Below are positions 1 to 12,100 of a stretch of DNA of 64,000 nt, in pieces. Every line of letters starts with the position of its first letter. Position 1 is the first letter of the stretch. Below the pieces are notes generated by a model. That model was not told the DNA's origin and made no database searches. It worked only from the letters and a program-made list of their open reading frames with translations. The position numbers and the translations under genes are program-made. The stretch is from Siderastrea siderea (lineage: Eukaryota > Cnidaria > Anthozoa > Scleractinia > Rhizangiidae): assembly GCA_964030785.1 (NCBI GenBank), contig OZ034970.1, forward strand, positions 3,510,411 through 3,574,410. Direction: 5' to 3'.

Positions 1-47
1 AGCCTCCCCGTATAGCCCACTATAGGGAGTACCGCCCCCCCCCCCCC
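1..47 (-). mobile_element. End fragment of CCCGG-terminal MITE family
   Basis: The first 47 bases match the terminal part of the family seen complete at 6202-6577 and 55437-55868: agcctccccgtatagcccac followed by tatagggagtac and a C run. The orientation is opposite to 6202-6577. The rest of the element lies before the window, so no duplication can be checked. It sits in a KIF16B intron. Confidence 0.6.
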
Positions 48-139
48 GACTTAGTGAGTTGTTCGCGCGAGTAGCTTGGCGGCGGATCGCAGGCTAGCCC
101 AAGTCTCACTGACCTCTTCTTATTTGTTTTCATTTCCAG

Positions 140-3100
140 AGCGGATTTTGCATCACAAATTCAAGAGGAATCCAAGCGTCTCAATGAAACGAGGTAAGAA
201 TCAGAATAATTCACGAGTGTGTGAAGAATACTGGAGACCTTTGAAGTTTAAACTTTGTTTTATTATTCCCAAAGCTCAAATTTCAAATCAAGTGTTCACT
301 GACCGCTTGCTGGTTTTCATGGTTTTCTGTCCTCTGTCATCACAAGAGCTTGCCAACTTAATTTCAATCTTTGATATGTTTCTTTTTCTATCGTAGGGCT
401 GAACTTGAGCGGCAGAGAAGGCTGCATGCTATGGAAGTTCAGAGTGTTGAGGAAGCAAGGTTTGTACGTCAAAGTCTCGGCGGGCGAGTCATCGTTTTGA
501 ACTTGCCATTTCCGAGTTGATTTTAGCCTCATTTTCAAAGGGAGGCCCGGTGCACAACCCTTCAAATGAAATTAGATTTATATGCATGTGAATGAAATTT
601 TCTGTGCACCAGGGCTCGCTTTGAAAAAGCGGTTAAGGCAACTCGGGTGTGGCGTATTCCTTTCGTAATTCAATGCTTCCTTTTCACCTATTTCCGTAAA
701 GTTCTGGTAGGTTCTTTTGCTAACGTTAGTAGAAGTTTGGAAGAACACGAAGTAGTCATAAAAACACGAGCCGAACTCACTTTCCTTGCAGCGTGTGTAT
801 CTTTCCACAGCTTTACTATTTTTTCTCAGACTACAAGCAGTCCCTCCTTTTGCTAAGGGATAGACTAGCGAGAAGGGCAGGCGCAGTCGTGCTATAGTCG
901 GTTACCGTGGGATGAGCGTGACGTTTCCACATGGCCTTGTTCTTCTTTGCGCCTTCCCAAGTTTCTCTCGCTTGATTTTCCCTGAGCCAAAAGAGGGACT
1001 CCTCGTAATCTACCATTTTGCTCAACTTCTCTTGCTCGTGTCAAAGGAAGCGGGGAGACAAAGAATTCTACAGCTTTCCATTTAAGATTTTCTCTTTGAA
1101 ATAATTTAACAATCGCAAGCCAAAACTCCTTGTGTCTCGGCGCACGGGTTACACTTTGCACTGGTTGCCTGTTGTTGCCAGTTCTTCTGTAGACGTTGAA
1201 TAATGTTATCACTACTTTTCGACGTTGGACGATCTGTCTTGTTTCAGTTTTTCTGTGAACAAGTGTTTTTCTCCTTTCTTCGGAGCTGAATTCAAGGGCT
1301 ACCCAGCTCGACAAGGCAGATGATCGGGCAAAAACTCAACCCACTTAAAAAGTGTATTTCGTAACTTACATCACGGATCTTGGTTTGGCCTGATCTCAAG
1401 AAACCAACATCAACATCACATTTCCCTTTGAATTTCGTAGTATTTTCAGAGTTAATGGGTATATTAAATATCGACAGTTGACGAAAGATACTGTCATAAA
1501 AATAAGGTTAAAATAGATTACTTTGAAACATTTTTCCAGACGGAAAGCAGCAACTTAACAACGAATAAACAATACCCTTAAAACTACAATAAAGTAAGTT
1601 TCTTTTCCCGGTGCAATTTTACAGTTAGCTTACGTTGTGATGACGAAAAGCGTCAGAAGCTGATGTTCCGAGGTTTGGCAAAATGTAACGAGACAGTGCC
1701 CTTCTCTTGATTGTGAAAGCTTTTTAAACTTAAAGTAAATATGAAAATCTAAGTTTACTGAACTTAAGAAATAGGACGTCGGAAACTTGAGACGCTTTTT
1801 TAAGGACAAACGTATCAAACGAACGAGGCCATGTGTCTCGAGCTAAAGGAAAAGTAGAAAGATGTTATTTTAAATATTACGGAAAGCAAGAACCTTTTTA
1901 TGAAATGGTCGTTATCTTAAAGAAACTCCTTTAATTTATAAGATATACAATAAATAATTATTTAGTACTGAGCACTGTCCTCGCTACTCATAATTTTAGG
2001 AGGTTACTTGATTCCATTTAAGTTAACCACTTTTCTTGCATTTAAATTTTAACTTTAGATTTAAATTTTACCGCACGCCATCCTGTCACTCGTCATTCAA
2101 ATTGCAAGTGAAATTTCCTCTGTGAAGCCTGCACTGGGCAAATGACTATTTATAAATAGATTTTATACACTGCTAAGTTTCTTCGTTTTACTTCGCAGGA
2201 AAAAGGTAGAAGAACTGAATGAGAAACACAAGCAGGCGGAGCTCGATAGGACGGTAACAGAAGCCGAGCTTAATAAAGAGATTGAAACCCGTGAACAAGA
2301 ATTAAAAGTTCAGCGAGAACAAGTTGACAAACTCCGAGACGACATCGAAAAGATGAATCGCAAAGCAGATAAAGAGTTGTCAGAATTGAAGAAGGAAATA
2401 CGGCAACATAAAGAGGAGGAATTACTGCGACTGAATGAGAACATGAAAAGAATTATGGAGTTAGAGGAAGAAAGAGACATAACTAAATTGCAAGCGTTGA
2501 AAGAACGAGAGCAGTTGGAGGAGAAATGGAAAGCAGAATCTCAAAAGGTGCAGCTTCAAAGGGATCAGCTGAAAGAAAAACAACGCGAATATGAAAAGAA
2601 TTTTAACGCCCTTGAAGAGTCCCGGCGGGAAGCCATGTTGGAAATTGATGAGTTTGAAATGGAAAAATCCCTTGCTTTGGAGGAAATTCGACGCCAAGAA
2701 CGTAAGCTAGAGGAATTAAAATTAAAAAGAGAAAGTGCACTAAACATTGCTAATAATGATATTCGTAAACGGCGCCAAATGCTGGAACTAGAATTTGTGG
2801 AGGAAAAGCGAGAAATGGATGAAGAGAGAACTTATCTCGAGAATCAGATACATGGTTACGAGGCTCTGATGGACATCGCCGCTGACAATTTAGCGGAAAA
2901 GCAGAACACACTGGAAATCAGGACACGAGAAGAGAACGAAAGAATTGAAGAAGCGAAGCAAAAATTGAGAGACATGGAAGAAAAACTGAATGAAACAATA
3001 AAAAACGCCGAAAATGATATTGCGCATAAGAAACAAGAATACCAGGAAAAAGCTGACCAACAGCAAGAAGAAATAAAAAAATCAAGAGAAGTTTTGCAGT

Positions 3101-6100
3101 CGAGAGTCAAAGAACTCAACGAGTTGACAAAAAGACTCGAAAACAGCGCTGGAGAGGAAAGATTGAAAATTGAGCGAGAAATCAAACGATTGACAGAAAA
3201 TGTTAAACTAGAGAAAACGCGATTGGGGTCTCTTGAAGAAGAAGAACAAACTGCAGCAGAAAATTTTGAGAAAGAACTGGAAGCGGACATGAAACATTTT
3301 AACGAAAGGAAACATAGGGAAAGAGAAGGAATTGAGCTGGAAAGGCTAAATTTGGATGCGCTGGAAGATTTCAAACGACAAAAGCTAGAAACCGAAGAAT
3401 CGGAATTCAAAGATGCTCAAGAAGGGTACAATCGAGCTAAAATGCTTTTAATCGAATCGAAGAGAAATTTGTCAGATCTGGACCAAAGGCACAGCAAATT
3501 CTCCACGAAGGCGGAGGATGGACTGCTGCGCTTGTCGAAAGTTTTGGAAGGAGAGCTGGTGTCGCAAGGAAAACAGGACGATATGTTTCAGCTGAAAGAA
3601 CACAGGATTTCGTTGAAAGAAATCGACGTGGAAGGGAAGATAAAAGTTACGGAAAAACAGGAAACGCTATCTGCAGAAGCTGAAAAGTTGTTAGATTTGA
3701 GAAAAAATCTTAGCTTTTTGCTTGAGGAAACGGAGAAGGCGCAAGAGAAGGCCGAAGCAGACCTTCGTGAGTTACAAAGTCGGTTTGCTCGCGACAGAGA
3801 GGAGGAGAGAACCACAAGAGACGCTATGGAGGAGAGTCTTAGAGACATCGAAGAAGAGGCGACGCTTTCACGAAGTCTTACCGAAAGAGAGATCGGATCT
3901 CCGACGACTGTGAGCTTGTTATTAGCTCAGGAGAAGCAAAGGTGCGTTGTACGTTAATCGCTATTTGTTGTATTTTTATTTCAAATTTACATTTTACACA
4001 TGTAAAGGAGGCCCGGAATGTCAATTTGCCAAGGTGGATCAATAGAAAAGAGAGGTTCTGTCCTTTAAAAAATGCACCCCTGAAACGTTTAGCAATGTCA
4101 ATTATAAATGTGTGGTATTATAGAAAGGCATTCGCCGGAAAGTTAGGTGAATGCCCTTGTTTTCTTATGCATACGGCTTACTGTAATTTGCGAAACGAAA
4201 CGGAACGAAACGAAATAAAAACCTGTAGTTTGCGAAATCTGTCATTTGCGAAATGAAAATCTGTATTTTGCGAAATGAAAATCTGTAATTTGCGAAATGA
4301 AAATCTGTATTTTGCGAAATGAAAATCTGTAATTTGCGAAATGAAAATCTGTATTTTGCGAAATGAGCCACCAGCAGTTCGGTGAGTTGGTTTTCTGATA
4401 ATTTAAACTCCAATGTGCGTTACATTTTTATGTAAAACCTTGCAAAATTATTATCACCTTCAGTGAGCACTTTCGATCTCATCCATCATCAAAGCCTGCT
4501 TTATAAAATCTTTAAACACCGCAGTAGCATGTGCTTTGTTCTATTTCGATTACCTGACCAGTGTTAGGAACGGAAGTTTTTTCTTGGGGTGTCCGGAAAA
4601 CTAAGACCCGGACAACTAAGAGCAACCAATGTGACTTCCCGCCATTTAGTACGAGATGGATCGGGGGAAAAGGAAAACAGCGATCCATTTTGAAGAACAC
4701 CTGTTTTCAAAATAAAAATATATATAAGAATAAAAGCAGAAAAGGGTAATTAAAACATTTCGCGGCAACATTTTTGTAGACACTCGGACTGGACCCATTA
4801 ACCAGGAAATTATAACGGAAAGAAAAACACGCGTCACAAAATATTGGTATGACTGACGTTTCTAGTTACAGGAAAAGTTTCACGTCTCAAGTGCGAACAA
4901 GGTTTGGTTTATTTTCTTTGTTGTACGCTCGCTGCTTAGCCCGTTTTGAAGCAATTTCAGCGCGTTTCTCGGATTTCCCTGTACCGGATATAAATAGCAA
5001 AGGCCAAAGGTCATATTGCGCAACTAGATCACATTTCCTTCTTGCTGCTTTACTCCACGTGCAAAAATTGCGGCCGGCAAAACGTGTCATCATGGCCTTC
5101 AAAGTTCCCCAGATTAACTGTTCATCGTTTGCGAAGGGGTACTTTGAAGGGATCCCAAGTCAGTTTTAAATTACTCCTACTTCCTTCGCAAATTACAGAT
5201 TTTCATTTCGCAAAATACAGATTTTCATTTCGTAAATTACAGATTTCGCAAAATACAGATTTTCATTTCGTTTCGTTCCGTTTCGTTTCGTTTCGCAAAT
5301 TACAGTAAGCCCATGCATACCACCTGTTGCATGTTTTCCCGCGCTTGCAACTGTTGCATGTTTTCTTGCGCCTGCCACCGGTTACCGCTTTTTCAATTTT
5401 CCCGCGCTTCCAACGGCTACATATTTTGCCGCGCTTGAAGGTTCATGTTTTCCGCAGTTTTCGCCAGTTAAACGTTTTTCCCGCGCTTGCCCCTTGTTAC
5501 ATGTGTTCCCGTGCCTCTCGTTGCTTACATAATTACTAGCACTTGCAACTGCTGCGTGTTTTCCCGCGCTTTCCACCATTTGCATATTTTAAAACAGCTT
5601 ATCACCTCTTCACAGAATCAAAGCTGAAATGGAATTAAAACTGAAAGAGGTGGAAGACCATAAAAGTCGCGAGGTCGAAGAAATGAGACTGGAAAAACAA
5701 GAGCTTTTAGCAAAACTTGACCAGGAAAAACGAGAGCTTGAACGACAAAAGGAGGAGCTTGAGTCGCTCATTCATAAGGAGAAAGTCGAGCTGGATAAAG
5801 AACGTCAATTGCTGGAGAGAGAAAAACTGGAGGAAATCGAAGGGATTATTCGGGAAAAGGAAACGGAAATTGAAGACCTGAAAGAGAAAGCGCAGCACGA
5901 AATCGACGAGTTACGGGATAGGCTTGATGAAACAGAGAGGTAAAGTTTTGAATTCCTGACATCTTTTGTCATTGAATCAGTCATGGTGATGGTGATTGTG
6001 ATGATGATGCCTATGGATTCATGGTATATAGTGCAAATTCTATTGACACCAGGGAACCGTTTGCAAACCTGGCAAAATGCTGGGGGGTGGGGAGGGGTGA

Positions 6101-9100
6101 AACCCTGCAGTCGACAAGCATCCCATCCAGGGGTAGGAGTAGTAGTAATACTTCTAGTCACGTCATGGTACAGAAACCGGATTTGAGGACTGACTTCGAT
6201 CCCCGGTGGGGGGTACTCCCTATAGTGGGCTATACGGGGAGGCTCCGCCCGAAACGGGTGCCTTTTTTAAGCTCGCAGTATACTAAAGGTAGGGAAAATT
6301 GCCAAGAAATGGTGGCTAAAGCGAAGTATATCAAAGGGTGCCAAATTTTGACAGAAATGGCAACAAGAAACACATAAAAGCTAGCATCCTTTGAGCAACT
6401 GAACCAGAACAACTGAAAGCCAGAGAAAAACATGCCGATTATAGGAAATTCTATTGTTTTGGCTTGTCCTTAACTTATAGGAAAAGGGTGCAATTTTGCT
6501 CCAAGTTTATGAAAGGGATGCCGTTTGGGCAGAGCCTCCCCTTAGAAAACTTTATTGAGTCTTCCCCCCCCCCCCGGCTTCGATCCGTCACCTTGTTCGT
6601 TCAATCCTTTGGATTTAGCGTTTACCTCTCTGCTAAGCTGACCATGGAATTCTCAGTGCGAAATGTGCTAACTCGTAGCTAAACATTTTACCTCAGAATG
6701 TAACACCTCCATTTGTTTTTGTTCAATTCTTGAAAAAAATTTTTTTCTCTCTTGCAGAGAGGTGGTTTTACTTCAAGAGAAGCTATCAGCTTACAATAGT
6801 TTAGTGGTAAGTAAATAACGTCTCAACTTCAAAAACGCAATGGAATGCGTTTTCTATTTGTTAGACGACTCAAATAAACCTGTCGTGTTGTTATGTTCCG
6901 TTAATGTTCAGGTTCCTAACGGACACGAGGAAGACGAACTAGCCGATGGAGAAGTGATGAATTACATGTGCCGCGACGACGAGGTAAATCAAACTTACAA
7001 GTAATGGCATAAATGAGACGGGGCATTTTATACCACAGCAAAGTCTATTTTGTGTGAGCCTGTGCCCGTGATGACTTACCAGGCCCGAAAAGTATTTTAT
7101 TTGCGCAATATTCTTCAATAGAGACTCAATTTTGTAGATTTTGATAGGTAAATTTTAAAAATTGACAGGCTTGCACTAAAACAGGCTTGAGGAACAGTCT
7201 TTCCCAAGAATCTAGTCAATGCTGAAACTGTCCTATTTCAGTAGCAAGGCTTGCTGAACGTGATTTTGTAGCGGATCAAAAGAGAGACCATTCTCAATAA
7301 TCTAAGTTGTTCGATCATGTATTCTCAAGAGGTTAGGCTGTTAAGCGTGATGCGCGTGGCGGTACGTTTCGTTACCTATGCGTGTCAGTTTGTTTGCTCG
7401 ACCATCTTTGGGACTGACTGCTTGCAGTCTAGGCCACAGGGAACCCAAACGCTACATTAGCTATATAATCATAATCATTTAATGAAAATATTGTTATTTA
7501 CCTGTATTCCTGTGCCTTTATGAGTCGCTTTGGAAGGGATTTGAATCAGCGCGGAGACGATTTAATACCTGGCCGGTTTCAAATGTTATTTTGTCTGGCG
7601 CGTCGTAAACTGGACGCGACAATTACGTCTCAAGTTTCCATATCATTAACTATTAACTCTCCTCGGGAGAGAAAAGAAGAGAGAGAAGAGACTCATAAAG
7701 GTACAGGAATACAGGTAAATAACAATATTTTCATTAAATGATTATGATTATATAGCTAATGTAGCGTTTGGGTTCCCTGTGTAAATAAACTGATTGTGAT
7801 AATTGTTTTCCTTTAGAGTGAATTCGGCAGCAATTTAAGCCTGACTGACTCGGTGACACCGCCTGTCATTACCCCTCCCCCCACACCTGTCAACCGCTTC
7901 CTGGCGTCTGTGAGTTCTCGCAAACAAAACCAGATCCATGTTTGCATCCCACGGTACATCCTGCGGGGCCTGGGGAGAGATTCCTATCACGTGTTCGAGA
8001 TCAAGGTGAGGCCCACCACGTTTACTGTGTTTATCCACTAAGGTGTATATGTTGTAGTTCAATTTTATCCTTGGTTCAATTTGTATTTTCCTTTGTTCTT
8101 TTTTATATGTTAATATATGACAATGAATATGAAACAAAAGAAAATCAAAATTGAACCAAGGATAAAATTGAACTACAACCTTTTCCGGTTTTTTCTAAAC
8201 TAGCTTGAGGTCCGTTCTGGGGACATGTTGAACGACCGAACAATCTGCTTCAATAATGTTTTTGTCCCATCTCTTTTCGTAGATAGCTTTTCTCATTTGT
8301 GCTATAATGTAATCGAATCAGTCAAAATTGTTAACCAATTATTATAGTTAAAATTATCAGAGAACTGGAAAACGTAACATAACACTGAGGTAACCTTCCG
8401 TTGGACTAACAGTCGTTATTCTGCTAATCTCGTCACCCCACGGAAACAAAGTGTACTTTCGGGACAATTCATAACGTTAGTGTTTGGTAGACACGTTTTT
8501 CACTAAGATTTTTTCTTTCCATTTCAGAGCACGGTTGGTGGAGATACGTGGTCCGTTTACCGGAGATATCGAAAGTTTCGAGAGCTGCACAAGTCGATGC
8601 GAAAAAGTTATTACGAGGTACTGGTAATGACTGTTTTCCCTCTGTCCTGCGTTTATCTACATGACATGTTTCGAACGATATACCATTTATATTTCTGAAA
8701 TGCGCTGTGCAATTTTAACTGAGGATGAGATCGATCGTCAGCCGGGAAAGCCGCAATTGGTAACCGCTATTCGTCCATGTATGACCACAGGCCTACCATT
8801 CTCTGTTTATGTGGTCGGCTGTGCATTTACAGTGGCTGTATCGGTTTATCAAACTGGCCAAGCTAACCGGTACTCGAATCCGCGACCTTCTGCCGTGCAG
8901 ATTTTCATCCTACCAACTACGATAACCTTTCTTATTTTAATTTTCCTTTGATTCATTGAGCAACCTCCAAGCACTTTCCTGGGGCTTACATAGCCTGCGA
9001 AGCAAACGTTTCCGTAGGCTTTTCCGCCCATTTGAGGCATTTTACGCATCTTGGCCGCGCGAAAATTGGGACGAGCGCACATTTTTTGCGCTCGCCCCAA

Positions 9101-12100
9101 CTTTCGCGCGGCCAAAAAGCGAAAAATGTTTCGAACCCGCGGAAAACCCCACCGAAACGCTTGCTACGCAGTCTATGGCTTACAATATTTTTCCCACTGT
9201 TATTCAGGTAGGCGCTCTGGACTTTCCTAGCCGCCGGTTTTTCGGCAACAGAGCTGAGGAGTTTGTGAGAGCGCGGAGGGCACAACTGGAGGTCTGAGAG
9301 CAAGTCGTATTTTAATACTCATAGATTTTTCCCAAACTGCTAACCTTTCTTGTGCTAGGGCTGGAAATAACGCGAGAGAGTCAGAGAATTAACCATCCAA
9401 CGTGAGAGAATTAACCAGAATTTGGGCCGATTATTTAAAAGAAGTTAAGGCGTGGTTTAACAAGACCGTGGCCGAACTCGAAATTAAACTGGTCAATCCT
9501 AATGTGTTAGCGACAATACTTACCGTTAACAACGTTTAGAAGCCAAATAGCAACATAGACTGGCCTTGTTCTGAATAGTATAAGACCTACTTTAAATGCT
9601 TTTAAACGTGGTCTAACCTAAACCTCATTTAAATAATCGGCCCTCGAAGTTTGAACTTCTAGGATCGACTGTAATGAAAATTTGGGCAGGTTTAGTTTGT
9701 TTGTCCTGAGTTTACGCGAAAGTGAGACTCGTCTCCTCCTTTGGCCCGAGTTAAAAAGCAAAGAAAATTGTCCCGTTCACCGTCTCTTTGTCCTGTTTTT
9801 CCTTAGGCAAGGGACTGTACGTCACGTTTATTTTCACCCAAATCTTTCAGTACGTACGGGTGAAACGTTGAGAAAACGTTGAAAAATGCCGGAGTAGTAC
9901 AGTACTGGCATCTCATCCCGGGGGGGAGTAGGGGCAGGAAGACATCCAATGATGGACGAGCATCCCATCCAGAGATGGGGGAAAGGGAGTGGTAATACTG
10001 TTAGTCAGTTTATGCTGGGTATCCTGTGATCGATTAGCATCCCATCCAGGGGGCAGGGGGTAGTAAAACCTCTAGTCACTTAATGCTGGGTATCCTGTGA
10101 TGGACTACCATCTCTTCCGGGGGGAGTAGTAATACTGTTAGTCACTTAATGCTGGGTATTCTGTGATCGATTAGCATCCCAGCCAGGGGGGAGGGAGTGG
10201 TACACCTTTTGCTGTTCATTACGAGAAAATACGCAATCATTTGCGTGAAACGGCCTTCAATTGCGCGAAGAGACATTCATTAGCGTGGAAATACGAACAT
10301 TTGCGCATAAATCAGATTCAATAACGATATTTGCATTTTAATCAACATTCAATAACACTTTTGGGCATTCATATGCGTCATTCGGCATACAAAAAAGAGA
10401 AATATACTTTCATTTACGCTAGCATGCAAGTCATTAACACCATCTTGAATGTCAATAGGGACAATAAACAAACATTAAAGTGAAAATACCATTTATTAAC
10501 ATTTCTGTCACACTGAAAGCAATTCAATAGAATTCCTGGACGGCCTTAGAGTGGATGAGACAAACATTAATGCACTTGTACAAACAATTACGCGTTCTGT
10601 AAATTCAATAAACAAAAACGATTTTCAGTTGAATAGTACCTATAGTACCTGAATTTTAATCTATCCCTCAAAAACCTCTCTGTTTAAAGATCTTGGCAGA
10701 TAGGTCTGCATTAAACGGTACCATTGAGCACATTTAGCTGCGGTGACGGTGTCGATGTTTCTGTGTAGAGCTTCAAGAAGTTGTTGTGTTCGAAAATCCC
10801 CTAGTGGGATTCCTCGGGCTCTTGCTTCATCTCTGTTGTTCATAAGTCTTTGGATTTCAGGACGGGAGATGTCGGCCTTGATGGCCGCTTTAAGACAGCT
10901 TATTGTCTGTTCCACGATGTTGAGGAAAGGGCTGTAGGGTGGAAGCATTTTAAGCTCTGTATTTGGGGCGGGAGTGGTCGGGTTTCTGTGGGCCGGTGCT
11001 CCGTCATAAACAAAGATCACTGACTCGTCAGGATCTAAGTTCGTCCTCGCCTGTGCCAGGAAGTTGTTAAAACGCTCAGCGTTCATTCCTCCCACAGCGG
11101 CGGACGAAAACACAAGTCCGTTTATGGGCGAAATTGCCATTGTCACGGTCAGGTTTCGTCCACGCTGACCGCACACTTGGCGGTAGGCCCTCTCTCCTTG
11201 CCGCGCCCTACCGTGACTTCTGGCCGTCCAAATATTGTAGCTGCATTCGTGGACAAACACACAGTGACGGACTATGGCGTGATTCATAAACCAGTTCGCG
11301 TAATCGACTCGCTTGTTCAGCACGTCAGGTCTGTTTCTGTCAACAGGAGGGGTCTGACCAGTTTCACTCGTAACAGCATCCCGTCTAACGTTCTTGATAC
11401 AGTACGGTCATGTATCTCGGGTTTGGCTGGTAACCGTCTCCTTAATTCACTGTTTATTTGAACAAGTGTGAGCAGACAGTTTTCGTTGATAATTTGCTCT
11501 AGACAGTCTCTCATTTCATCATCCACGCGCACGTTGTTTCTTCCACCTCTTGGTCTCTCCCGAATTCTGCCTTCTGTGATGTAACGCGCCACGATACCCC
11601 TTGCCGTTGATCGATTCACGCCCAACGTGTCTGCGACCAAAAGATAGTCTTCCTGCTCGTCCTCAAAAGCTCTAACGATTCTCTCTCTGTGTTCGAGAGG
11701 TATTCGATTTCTTCGAGGCATTTTGTATGTACATGTACATGTACCAGTAGTCAAAAAACGCTCACGAAGAGAAATGAACAGGAAAAAATTTTCTGATCCT
11801 TTTATCCTATTTTGCACTTGACAAAGGTTACGTTACCTATCCAAAGGGTTGTACATACATGTACATATCATGGGCATCACACTGGCAATGAAAATTTCAG
11901 CCAAAATAGGTATTGTTCCATTGAAAATCGTTTTTTGTTTATTGAATTTAAAGAACACGTAATTGTTTGTACAAGTGCATTAATGTTTGTCTCATCCACA
12001 CTAAGGCCGTCCAGGAATTCTATTGAATTGCTTTCAGTGTGACAGAAATGTTAATAAATGGTATTTTCACCTTGATGTTTGTTTGTTGTCCCTATTGATA

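Noticed and set aside
2461..3848. Several minus-strand open frames rich in Ser and Phe
   Set aside because: They are antisense shadows of the coiled-coil exon (Glu and Lys codons read backwards).
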